Assembly: GCA_025175895.1 (NCBI GenBank)
Contig: CM045990.1
Location: 55,553,704 to 55,617,703, forward strand
Reading direction: 5' to 3'
Source of the DNA: Wurfbainia villosa
Taxonomy: Eukaryota; Streptophyta; Magnoliopsida; Zingiberales; Zingiberaceae
DNA length: 64,000 nucleotides
A program made the position numbers and the translations under genes. The notes beneath the pieces are model-generated. The model was not told the DNA's origin, did not search any database, and worked only from the letters and a program-made list of their open reading frames with translations. The first letter of the stretch is position 1. Each line of letters starts with the position of its first letter. This document shows positions 1 through 10,284 of this stretch, piece by piece.

Positions 1-2510
1 AAGGTTATATTCACTCCCATGGGAAGCACAGAATAGAGGACATAGGAAGCAGTTACTTTGATGAACTGATGAACAAATCTTTCCTCCAGGATGAGAATAA
101 ATATTATGTTGTAATGCATAATTTGATGCTTGATTTAGCACAGTATGTTTCGATTGACGAGTGCTGCAGCATCAAAGATAAAAAAACACACAAGTTGTCT
201 GAAAGCTTCCGTCACTTATCAGTCATCTCAGATGACCTGAAGCTATCTGAGCTTGCGGAAATGAAAATTTTAAGCTGCCTTCGAACCCTGCTGTTCTTCC
301 GCAGCTTTGATTCTGTCACAGGAAAAGAACTTGAGAATTTGTTTGAGAAGATCAAATGCATTCGGGTGTTGGATTTGAGTCGGCTAAACATATCTGAGTT
401 GCCCAAGAACATATCAGACCTGAAGCATCTCAGATACTTGGATGTATCTGAGAACAGGATCAGCCAACTGCCCGACACTATTAGTGAGCTTTACCACCTT
501 CAGACATTGAAACTGCTTGGTAACAGGTTTACTGTATTGCCAGAAAACATTTGGAAACTTAGAAACTTGAGGCATCTTGAGGCAGCAAGTACTCTGATTT
601 CAAAGATACCTCAGATCGGTAAGCTAACTGGCCTACAAGAACTAAAAGAATTTGTAGTCATTGATAAGGAGGGATTCAGCATAGCAGAGCTGAAATTCTT
701 GACAGAACTCCGAGGAAGTCTTTCTGTGAAGCAACTTAACAATGTAACAGAGCTAGGGAAATTATTTGCCAATGCTGGAAAGGAAGAAAATCTGGCTGTA
801 TTGGACAATAAAGAGTACCTTGAAGAATTGGGTTTGGAATGGTCAAATGATGGTGTTAATTATGGAGATTCAACCATTGCTGGGAAGTTAATCAGGTGTC
901 TTCAGCCACATCCAAACCTCAAGGTGCTGAGAATCAAAGGCTATACTGGTTTGTCTCCCGAGTGGTTATCAAAACCCATACTGTCCAACCTTGAAGAGCT
1001 TTACCTGACTAATTGCCCCCAGTGGGTATTCCTTCCATCACTTGGTGATCTCCACTTCCTAAGCACTCTGGTTATGGCTGGGATGCATGCTGTCCAAGAA
1101 CTTGATCATTCGTTTTGCGGCGACAGCGGTTTCCTGTTGCTCAAGAAGCTTCACTTCTCGGACATGCCAATGTGGAACAAATGGTTGATTACAGCAGATA
1201 AGCCTGTCTTCCCTTTGCTTTCTGAGATTTCTATCGAAAATTGCCCTAAATTGAAGGCATTGCCTCTGTTGCCTTGTTCACTCACCAATCTGAAGCTGAA
1301 CGATGTGGGAATCTCAACTCTTCCAGAGGTCAGACCAGTACCGGAAAGAAGCCAGAGTGGCCAAACAGAGATAAAGGGCCACCCACTCAAAACCTTGATC
1401 ATCCACAGTTGTAAGGATCTATCTTCTTTTACCAAAGGATGGTTTGGAGCATTCTCTCTCATTGAGCAAATTGAAATTGTCCACTGTTGCAAGGTTCTGA
1501 ATGATTCCATGTGTCAGCACCTTAAGAGCTTAATCCCTGTTCATTCTGTGAAAATATTCAATGAGTACAGGGTCTTGAATGAAGTCCACAAATTTTTGGA
1601 AAATTTGACAGTACTTGAGCAGCTCGATGTGTCCTACTCAAGAATTGGTTCAAACCGCTTGTGTTCATTCGAATATGAGCACCTGCACCATCAACAGGGG
1701 ATGACAATTCCATCTGTCACTATAAAAGTTCCAAACAGGTACACAGAACCGCCTGAATGCTTGTGGGGTGTGAATTCCATGTCCAACCTTTCCATCACAA
1801 ACTGTCCTCAGCTGACATGCCTTTCAACTGAAAAACTGAAGCACCTCACACGGCTGAAGTCTCTCAGCATCGCTAAGTGCGATAAAATTACATCGTTGGG
1901 TTTAGAATCCCTATGCTCCCTCAGTCACTTGTCGATCATAGATTGTCCACAACTCAATATTTCCTCATTTGATGGTTTATCTTCATGCTCACTCAAACAT
2001 CTAAAAATAAAGGCGAGTTTGTTCTCAGAAGAACTGCTTCAAAATCTAAGATCCCTTGAGCGTCTGGAAATCCGATCCTGCGGACAGTTAACAAACTTTC
2101 AGAATGTGGAAGGAGCGTTGCGACAGCTTCTCTATTTACAGAGTCTTGAAATAGGCCATTGCGGAAGTCTCCAACATTTACCCAGCAACCTGAAACACTT
2201 CCTGGCGCTGTCTTCTCTCCATATCACTAGCTGCTCTGCTCTCGCTGGCCTGCCAACTGATGGCGTACCTGCCTCACTCGAAGAACTTACCATCACTGGT
2301 TGTACTCCACTGGTCGCTCGATGTCTGACCGGTGGAGGAGAAGACTGGGGCAAAATAGCACATGTAAAGAAACTTAAACTCGATGGAAATTTGATTCCCA
2401 ACAATTCCAGGGGAGAAAACTCCACTTTAAAAAATTACATCCTTGCACTTTGGATTGTCTACCAAAGGGCAAGGAGGGCATACGATATGAATGTTCGGCG
2501 GGGAGTGTAG
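1..2510 (+). CDS. NBS-LRR (CNL-type) disease resistance protein, C-terminal part, 5' truncated by window
   Basis: The reading frame is open from the left edge through the stop at 2508-2510, so the gene starts outside the window; the in-frame ATG at 69 is internal. The first codons encode the end of the NB-ARC ARC2 winged helix (EDIGSSYFDELMNKSFLQ), followed by the MHD-type motif at 114-122. Leucine-rich repeats of the plant RGA type fill roughly residues 95-770, counting from the ATG at 69 (for example IRVLDLSRLNISELP and LRYLDVSENRISQLP). Cys- and Leu-rich 'L.I..C..L..L' repeats dominate the second half. In the family this protein is an intracellular immune receptor: NB-ARC is the nucleotide switch and the LRR is the recognition and autoinhibition surface. 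No intron is visible in the part seen. The MHD motif reads MHN, and the last ~25 residues are not LRR-like. Family assignment is firm; paralogue and pathogen specificity cannot be told. Confidence 0.93.
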   Translation, partial: GYIHSHGKHRIEDIGSSYFDELMNKSFLQDENKYYVVMHNLMLDLAQYVSIDECCSIKDKKTHKLSESFRHLSVISDDLKLSELAEMKILSCLRTLLFFRSFDSVTGKELENLFEKIKCIRVLDLSRLNISELPKNISDLKHLRYLDVSENRISQLPDTISELYHLQTLKLLGNRFTVLPENIWKLRNLRHLEAASTLISKIPQIGKLTGLQELKEFVVIDKEGFSIAELKFLTELRGSLSVKQLNNVTELGKLFANAGKEENLAVLDNKEYLEELGLEWSNDGVNYGDSTIAGKLIRCLQPHPNLKVLRIKGYTGLSPEWLSKPILSNLEELYLTNCPQWVFLPSLGDLHFLSTLVMAGMHAVQELDHSFCGDSGFLLLKKLHFSDMPMWNKWLITADKPVFPLLSEISIENCPKLKALPLLPCSLTNLKLNDVGISTLPEVRPVPERSQSGQTEIKGHPLKTLIIHSCKDLSSFTKGWFGAFSLIEQIEIVHCCKVLNDSMCQHLKSLIPVHSVKIFNEYRVLNEVHKFLENLTVLEQLDVSYSRIGSNRLCSFEYEHLHHQQGMTIPSVTIKVPNRYTEPPECLWGVNSMSNLSITNCPQLTCLSTEKLKHLTRLKSLSIAKCDKITSLGLESLCSLSHLSIIDCPQLNISSFDGLSSCSLKHLKIKASLFSEELLQNLRSLERLEIRSCGQLTNFQNVEGALRQLLYLQSLEIGHCGSLQHLPSNLKHFLALSSLHITSCSALAGLPTDGVPASLEELTITGCTPLVARCLTGGGEDWGKIAHVKKLKLDGNLIPNNSRGENSTLKNYILALWIVYQRARRAYDMNVRRGV

Positions 2511-2959
2511 GAATATCCCATTACCTGTTGTTTAGGGAATGAGTTAAACGAGTCGAGATAGACCCGATTCGATCGAGGTTTAAGTGGATAATGTACTTTG
2601 AAGAGATGTAGTTGATTCATTGTAAACTGTAAATTCTGACATTGGGTTTATCTAGTTTGAAAATCTTGTTCCTACTTCACAATCAATAATTTTTCGAATG
2701 TGCATTCGAAAGCAAAACATCCTGTGAAGTTAAATCTTCAAGGCAATTACAGAAATTCATCATGCTGCTCCAAGAGCAGAGCAGTTATTTATTCCAAGCA
2801 TTAAACTGTACAGAGTGATTCTTCATCACCTATTGGCTAGGAACTAACATACAACTCGACTAGAAAAGCAGGTGGAAGAGTCTAAAACTGGACCAGCTCA
2901 CTACAAAACTATGGAAGGAGATCACTCTTTCCTCCTCTCTTTCTGCCTTGCACCATCTG
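2511..2959. other. Short intergenic / 3' flank of the NLR gene
   Basis: AT-rich sequence with no coding signal. It presumably holds the 3' UTR of the NLR (+) and, at its right end, the 3' UTR of the small peptide gene (-). Confidence 0.5.
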
Positions 2960-3199
2960 CTAGTTCTGCGTCGGGTTAGACCGGCTCGGCGGCAGCTTCC
3001 TCTTGCTCGCCCTGAATGCCTTCTCAGGCTGCCTTGCCACAACATGCATCCCACTCGAGTCACCGGAATTGGCTGCCAATGGATGCAGCAGCCTCCCCAA
3101 CTTCTTGTCCATAGGCAGGCCGAAGGCAGTGGATGCAAGAAAGTGGAAGAGAAAGAGAACAGAGAGGATACTTCCCACAGCTCTGGAGCTGTTCTTCAT
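2960..3199 (-). CDS. Small secreted signalling-peptide precursor (CLE/IDA-like C-terminus)
   Basis: A single-exon 79-residue frame. The N-terminus MKNSSRAVGSILSVLFLFHF with LASTAFG is a clear signal peptide with predicted cleavage near residue 27-28. A variable middle follows, and the extreme C-terminus is basic: KRKLPPSRSNPTQN. This signal peptide / variable spacer / conserved C-terminal dodecapeptide layout is that of plant peptide-hormone precursors. The tail resembles CLE peptides (R-x-x-P-S-x-x-N-P-x-x-N) and also shares PPS and a final Asn with IDA-type peptides, so the family is not settled. The frame is open to an upstream ATG at 3235. I chose the ATG at 3199 because a TATATAT box at 3248-3254 would start transcription near 3220, downstream of the first ATG. 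If correct, the mature peptide acts extracellularly on a receptor kinase; that role is inference. Confidence 0.6.
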   Translation of the reverse strand: MKNSSRAVGSILSVLFLFHFLASTAFGLPMDKKLGRLLHPLAANSGDSSGMHVVARQPEKAFRASKRKLPPSRSNPTQN

Positions 3200-3247
3200 G
3201 GCAGTTGGATGCAGAGATTGCAATGGTGTGGTCAAAAGAGCAGCCCA

Positions 3248-3254
3248 ATATATA
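3248..3254 (-). promoter_or_regulatory. TATA box of the small peptide gene
   Basis: TATATAT on the minus strand, about 50 bp upstream of the preferred ATG at 3199. Confidence 0.5.
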
Positions 3255-3699
3255 GTACTTTAACCTTCTCCCATATGCTTCACATGATCAATCTACAAGA
3301 CGACGACCGACTGCGATCGAGATGCATTAGATTGATGATTGATCTAGTGTTGTTGTCCTCAGAGTAGATTATGGGTAGGTAATGCAGAGTCATGTGATCA
3401 ACAATTGACTATTCCTGATTTCTGACTACTTTTCTGTTGTCATTTGGTTTAGTTTATAGAAAGGCATATGTTGGGCAGCATTTGCTGTGGAGATTGCCTT
3501 GTCCTCCACTCCTTGCTAAGTAGATTCCAGATCCAAAAAGCTGTGCATTTTAGAGAGATTGCAGAAGCCAGATGAGCTGAAAATGAAAATTTTCTGTTGT
3601 TTAGTTGTCCACGTACAAGAAGTATTTAGATTCTTTTTAGTGTCAAGATAGATTTTGAAGCACAACTGAATGTTGTGCTGGCAATTCTGATTGATGCAG

Positions 3700-4620
3700 A
3701 GGAAAATATTCCTAAGCCAGATGGTCAGATCAAGTCAACAATCAAGTTGAGATTGAACTCGATCAAAATAAATACGAGTTGGCTTAAGTTCTTCGGAAGT
3801 ATACCTCAACTCAGTTCGACAAAGTAGATCAGTTGAATAATTCAATTCGACCTATCATATCGTCTCAGTTCGGTAAATTATATAGGTCGGATGCTTGAGC
3901 TTAGTAGGTGATCTTGACTCAGTTCGACAATCATATAATTATGTCTCCTTTTAGGAGACACGTATCCACCGTCCTTGTTGTTAAATCATATCTCTATTAT
4001 GATAAGATCATGTCTTTCACGATTCCCTTTGCGGAACCATGCTGTATCCATTATAATAAGGTCATATCTTTCAAAATCTCCTCTGCAAAGTTGTCTTCAT
4101 TATAAGGAGACCATGTCTTCTACAATAACCTCTGTGATGTCATATCTTCACTATGATGAGATTGTCTCCACGTTCTTCTGGAGGAACCATGCCATCAAAT
4201 TTTCCTTCCCGCTTTTCCTATATAAAAGGAGCAATGCCAAAGGGAGAGGTCCGGTAATATGTAGAAACTTTGCTCTTTTCTGTATTTTTCTTCATCTTTT
4301 TTCACATTCTAACTTGAGTGTCTGATGGACTTAGCCGAGATATCCCTCGGCTCCTCTTTCTCACTCATTTGTTAGTCATTTCATATTCAGATCCTTGCGG
4401 TTCGGGTGACGAACCTGGTCCTAGTCCCCACGACCGTAACGACCAATCTAGGAGCCCCCAATTCCCAATTTCACGCAGACACATGCCCATTTAACCGGAC
4501 AAAACTCAAAAGAAAGCCCGTCCGATCAACTCGATGCCCTAGAGCCATATTAGCTCAGTCGACCGAAGGAAATTCGACCGTGAATATTTTGTCAAATCAT
4601 CCCCTCTAACAATCTCATAC
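3700..4620 (+). repeat. Gypsy-type LTR remnant
   Basis: Several features mark an LTR. A U3-like stretch has three or four diverged copies of a ~50 bp unit (about 3985-4190, each with a TCATATCTT/TCATGTCTT core and GGAACCATGC or a variant). A CTATATAAAAGG promoter lies at about 4218-4229. Just downstream, at about 4305-4360, is the ACTTGAGTGTC...TCGGCTCCTC type R/U5 segment common in plant Gypsy and TRIM elements. No gag or pol frame is next to it, so it is probably a solo or truncated LTR. Exact ends were not resolved. Confidence 0.55.
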
Positions 4621-5285
4621 CGGAACACCGATGGATCTCCCTTTAAGAAGTTGTGGCTCCTTCCTAAACTATTCCCTATTCCATGGGGTACAATGTGCTT
4701 AAAGTAGTTGGATCGATATTGATACTCTAGGATAATATGATCCCCTTTTAACTCAACATGTCTACTCTACTACGTGACTTAGATTATAATTGTGCATGAC
4801 TTTGACACGATCCATAATCCGCAATTTCTAAGATCCAATAAATAGCACGTGGAGGTGTATCTAAACCTAACTCGCTACATTTTTACTATTCTATCTTTCC
4901 ACGATAACCATCGCGATTTAAGCATCGGAGGAGTTTTATCGAGACTATTTTTGTGTGTTAATCCATACAAATCTTAACTACATCACGAGAGAGAGAGAAA
5001 GGATATTCAGCAAAATGATTGATTTTCACCTCATCGAATATCGAAGATTTAAGCCATGTGAGATGCCTAAATAGCCATCCAAGCACCAATGTCAATAATT
5101 TTCCTATCACCAAACTTTGACAGAGTTCGAATCAATTTCTCATGGCGTGCAAGTAAGAGCTGATCTTCATTTAAAAATTAAGTTCTACTTGAACCTTAAA
5201 ATTTAAATATTTAATATTAAAAATTTTTAGGTCTTGGACGAGGGTCCGATAGCCCTCCCTTAGGTCGGTTTTGTTGAAAGTATTA
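4621..5285. other. Intergenic, no gene seen
   Basis: AT-rich; only short, unsupported frames. Probably old transposon-derived DNA. Confidence 0.5.
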
Positions 5286-5760
5286 AGAATATAGTCAAAG
5301 TTCCATATTGATAGGACATGAAAAAGATCATGTACTTATAAGATGAAATGATATCTCCATTGGTATGAGATCTTTTGAATAAAACTCAAAAATAAAACCA
5401 GGAGAACTTAAGCTCAAAGTGGACAATACCATATCATTGTGAAGATATATGAATCTTGTAGATACTAACAGTTGATAGGAAGTTCTGGTGGATTGAGGAT
5501 CAGACATCGAGTAGAAGAAGTTCTTCGGGAATGGATAAGCTTTAAGGAGGGTCAATATGATCCTTCATTTAAGGAGGGGATTCTTACATCGATAGGATAT
5601 GAAAAAGATCATATACTTATAAGATGAAAAGATATCTCTATTGGTATGAGATTTTTTTGAGTAAAATCAAAAATAAAATCATAAAGACTTAGGCCTAAAA
5701 TGAATAATATCATATCATTGTAAAGATATATGAATTTTATAGACACTAACAAACTCTGCG
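5286..5760. repeat. Direct repeat, two ~170 bp copies
   Basis: The block at about 5308-5475 (ATTGATAGGACATGAAAAAG ... AGATATATGAATCTTGTAGA) recurs at about 5588-5755 with about 85% similarity by eye. Diverged fragments of the same family appear near 59,190-59,330 and 59,465-59,590. Confidence 0.7.
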
Positions 5761-7570
5761 AGCAATAACCCCATGAAAAGATATTAATTCTATCGTGTTG
5801 ACGACTCTCATGGGTTCACCAATCAAGGGGACTTCCAATGAGAAAGATTGTACACGGTGAGTTACGAGCTAATTAAGAAGTTTACCCGTTAATATTTTGG
5901 CCCTGTAGTTGGACCTAATTAAAGATTGGGACAATTAAGTGAGTCCAAAATAAAGAAGGTTAACTACCTAAACATAGCTTGATTGGAATGGTGGCCACTA
6001 AGCAATGATTAAGAATTCAATGCATATTTTAAAAACAAAATTAGGGAGTTTCAATGTACATTTTGGATAAATAACTAAAACAAGAGTCTAATTCAAACAT
6101 AAAAATACATCGACTAACATATATTACGAGGGAAAATATGGTAATTGTACTAGTGAAAATAAAATCTCAAAAATTAATGCCTAGTTAATCATGCCACTAG
6201 CTAGTTTGCTTTTTTGGTGTGGTGGAAATTTATTACTTCGCCTACAAAGTTTCCTCTCTTATGATGTGATCGAACTTAAATAAAATGAGATAATTAAAGG
6301 AGAGCAAATGAGAGAAATCCTTTACCTTGATAGATATATCTGATAATTCTACATAGAGTAGAGTAAATGAGAGATCATATTCAAGCAAGACCACATGAAA
6401 AGTCACATTTAAATAGTACAATTACCTATATGACTAAGGACTCTGACTCCCGCAATTTAATTATCTCCCTCTTGCCAGTGTCCTAGGACGGATGACAGGG
6501 GGCTACTAATTGGATAGATTTTCAACTTTTGCAGAAGGATAACATAGATACTAGCCTCCGCAGGTGTGGCACATTGATAAGTCAATGAAAAAAATTTGTA
6601 TAATGGACAAGGATCGATTCCGGAGGCGATCTAAAACTCTACCTTGAACTCAGATGATCATCTACTGTCTTACCAATCACACTTAGAGCATAACCCTTTC
6701 GTGATTTACTCTCTCTCAATTCCTGAGGGACCGAGATGAGGGAGTCACTAAGCTAACGATGTCAGCCTTTTGCACAAAAGATAACATAGATACCATACTC
6801 AAGTGTAGCATGAAATAGATACCATAAATAAACTCCTAGGACTAATTCAATTAGCAAATGTAAAAAAAATTATCTGCAGTAGATAGAGTTTAATTTTTCA
6901 GAAAAGTCATGACTTTAAATTATTGATGATCCCTCTCCTTTGTACTTATAAATTGGGGTCCTAATTTATCTCTTCCATGATAAAAATAATGATAGAAGAC
7001 TGTCAATGTAACAGTTCGATATTTATAAAATAGATAGAAAGATAACGTGAACAATTACCAATTAACTTGGGCTGCCCATAGGGCAGGATATGTATGGAGC
7101 TCAAGCATTGAATCATATCATGATGATATTCTTTTTTTCGACACTTTTAGACTCCTCTTCCTTCTTTGTCTTGGATCGGCTAAGTGATTGCTCTTCAAGA
7201 AAATCGTTGTAGTCTTCGATCTGCGTGCACAAAGAAAGTTAGAGGTGGTCTAATTTCACTCATGTGATCCCTTTGACAGTCAAGTCAATATCCTTCGGGG
7301 AAAAGAGAAGAAGAAGAGAAAGAATAATAAGTGAAGAAAGTTTAAAAAGGAAGAGTGATCCTCGCATATCAAAATAGAGAAAGATTCATTCCTTTTCTTC
7401 TTTACCTTCGATGATTTTATATAGTATCTCAAGCACCGGTTTATCGATCAAGTCTATCCACCTATAATATTTCTCGGAGGATTATTAAGGGACAAATATT
7501 GTATAGAGTCTTCATATATTCTAACATATTTCTTCTTTGCTATATATTAAGAAAATCAAAATATTCCAAG
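5761..7570. other. Gene-free repeat-rich region
   Basis: No coding frame with family resemblance. It contains degenerate copies (about 6,480-6,720 and 6,830-7,010) of a dispersed sequence with a GTGATTTATCTCTTTCA-like core. That sequence is also seen near 56,570-56,640 and 60,330-60,385. Confidence 0.5.
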
Positions 7571-7574
7571 TGAA

Positions 7575-7875
7575 TCGTCATGTGGACCACATGTGTGGAC
7601 TCGAAAAGATCAATAATGCTTGAGAAGATTTATAGTCCTCAGAAAGACCTATAATATTCGAAAAGGATAATAATCCTCGAAAAGATTCATAATACTCAGA
7701 AAGAATAATAGTATTCGAGAAGTCCAATAATATTCGAAAAAAAGACAATAATGCTTTGAGAAGCCAATGATACTCGAAAAAAATATTAATGCTTTGAAAA
7801 ATCAATAATATTCCAGAAAGGTAAAAGTATTTGAGAAAAATAATATTGCTAAAAAAATTAATATTACTCGAAAAG
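7575..7875. repeat. Degenerate ~30 bp tandem repeat
   Basis: About nine diverged units of the form CTCGAAAAGATCAATAATGCTTGAGAA, alternating 'ATAATACTCGAAAA' and 'ATAATGCTTGAGAA' variants. The minus-strand frame across it is a by-product of the repeat. Confidence 0.65.
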
Positions 7876-8332
7876 AGCTCTCGTATGACTATAAATTTTT
7901 ATCCGAGAATCTCAAATACCATTATATCACATCGAGAATGTGAGTTGTTTCTCCCATGAGCAAGGTGAGATGGCCAGCACGGTGTAGAATTGTACTAGAG
8001 AACATGAGTCAAATCTTCACTGCTGGGTAGGAATATCAACCCGAGATCTATGCCCTCCACCGCACCAGATGCTCATATGACCAAAGGTTGATCGTGGTTA
8101 ATCCTCTTTCTTCGTTGTAGGACCGACGAGAAGAGCCTTCTGGGAGTTGGTTAACACCTTTCTGCATTGGAGAATGTGAGCTATTGAATTAAATAGAATA
8201 CTTAAGAAAAATGAGTACTCGTCGAGCACTTTAGAGATCGAGAAAAGTGACCGGACTAAGATGTGCTTGGGATGTCGAGCAACAAAATCACTCCGGCGAG
8301 AGCTGTTAAAATTCAACCCAATCAATAGGAGT

Positions 8333-9030
8333 GCTAGATGGATGAGGTCTATCTCATGGAATTCGACTAAATAGATTGATTTTCTTGAGCCAAACTAGAT
8401 GAGGGCTATCACATGTAGCAATAAAAGGTAATTATATTTGTCTTCAATTTCTTTATCGTCGATTTCTTAGTAATGAAGAAAGATAAATCATAAAAGATTA
8501 TCTTGATTCGTTGGTCAAAATAACAAAGAATTTTTGAACCCAAGTGAAGACTTTAAATTGCACATTAAAAATCGATTCTTACTTATCAATAATAACCTCT
8601 ATACTATTTTAGTCAGCGGACCATCCCAAAAGGACCTATCATGGATGGGGTCTATCACATGGAATTCGACTAAGTAGATTGATTTTCCTAAGCCGAGCTA
8701 GATGGGGGCTACCCATGTGAAGATTATAAATCTATCACATGGAATTCGACTAAGCAGATTGATTTTTTCTAGGCCGAGCTAGATGGGGGCTATCACATGG
8801 AGCAACAAAAGGTAATTACGTTTATCTTCAATTTTTTTATAGTCGGTCTCTCAATGATGATAAAGAAAGATAAATTATGAAAGATTATCTTAATTCGTTG
8901 GTTAAAATAACAAAGAACTTCTGAATACGAATGAAGATTTTAAATTCTATATTAAAAATTAATTCTTACTTATCTATAATAATATCTGCACTATTTTAAT
9001 CAGCGGACCATCCAAAAAGACTAGATGGAA
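8333..9030. repeat. Two ~300 bp tandem repeats plus a partial third
   Basis: Unit 1 is about 8336-8640 and unit 2 about 8641-9020. Both begin with GATGGATG(A/G)GGTCTATC and end with TCAGCGGACCATCC. Unit 2 carries an internal duplication of the first ~80 bp (AAATCTATCACATGGAATTC at about 8727). Confidence 0.75.
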
Positions 9031-9096
9031 GCTATCACATACGCAGAGGATATCACTTTTGAGTGCATATTATAATTTTAATAGCCTACTCTATAT

Positions 9097-9550
9097 TAGA
9101 CATGCTTATTGGTTTCGCAGTTCCGATTTTGATTCGATTCCGATTCGGTTCTGACCGATTTTGGATCCATCGACATTGGAACCGATCCGAACCGGTTCAA
9201 AACCAATTCCAAATCGGTTTCGAACCGATTCCGAAACGGTTCCGAATCACCTTCCTCGAACTCGAGCTTCCAAATTCATCTAACGTGTTAGTGATTCTAT
9301 TCTTTTTTTCTATCGCAAAATAATCTTATAGAGATGTTAGCATGATAAAAATTTCTGTCTTTAAATTAGTAACCGAAACTAGAACCGATTCCGAATCGGT
9401 TCCGAACCAATTCCGAACTGGTTGGAACCGAACCGAACTAGAATCAAAACGATTCCGATTCGATTTCGAAATCACTTCATCCGAATTGATTTCGATTCCG
9501 AATTGATTCCGATTCAATTCTAAATTGAACCAATCCATTAAGTATGCGTA
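9097..9550. mobile_element. hAT-like non-autonomous element, copy 1
   Basis: Imperfect terminal inverted repeats (TAGACATGCTTATTGG at the left; reverse complement of the right end TACGCATACTTAATGG) flank two inward-facing arrays of GGTTCCGAACCG-type repeats. The repeat-free centre is about 9250-9375. Flanks ctctatat / ttctatat look like an 8 bp target-site duplication with one mismatch. No transposase frame. A closely similar element lies at 60,443-60,939. Confidence 0.65.
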
Positions 9551-10180
9551 TTCTATATTAATTAATTGCACCGGATAAGATAGAACATTTATGAATTAGA
9601 AACAGTTTAAACTTTTTCCAGACCAAACCAAAAAAAAAAATGAAGTTGACACAAGAAAACCAAAACCAACTGCATGTTTCCCTCCTCGATGCTTTCGACA
9701 AGCATTCCCATGTGCTTCCCAATTAATGGGACACAGAAAGAGAATATCATTTCGATTGAAGTTTTTCAGATGGAATGTTTTGTGGGACAAGACAACTTCA
9801 CTTCACATGCCTACTTTGCCTCTCTCTTCTTCTGATTTCTGTAAATCGAGATTGTTTTATGTTTTTTTGCTTTTATTTATTTGAGAGAATGAGTTTATTC
9901 TTTCATTACCAGCTTAATTTTGATCCATTTTTAAGCACAACCGACCGCAATCTTTGTGTTCTCGACGAGATCTTTAACTAGATTCTTGTCCTCGTTGTGA
10001 TTCCTTAACATCCCCAATCGAATCCAACGAGCTCTGCAGAGCAATGAATTAGAAGAAGCCAAACTCCAAACTTTACTACTATTAATAAAGCAGAACAGGT
10101 TCATCGTCTTCCAGATCGCCATGGCAAGCGAGAAAACACAGGCAGAGGCTAAGATCACAGCTACGGCTAAAACATAGACG
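9551..10180. other. 3' flank of the endoglucanase gene
   Basis: No conserved coding frame. A (GA)n run lies at about 10,187-10,203, next to the gene end. Confidence 0.45.
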
Positions 10181-10284
10181 ACGCGAGAGAGAGAGAGAGA
10201 CAGACAGCAAACCCTCCGATGAGCTCCTTTGCAGCACCGGGGTCCTTGATCTCTCCCTGTGAGAGCTCCCTCGGATCGCTGCGG

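Noticed and set aside
9063..9571. Frames encoding Arg/Phe/Asn/Gly repeats (e.g. RFRFGSDRFW)
   Set aside because: By-products of GGTTCCGAACCG repeat arrays in the hAT-like element; the same happens at 60.3-60.75 kb.
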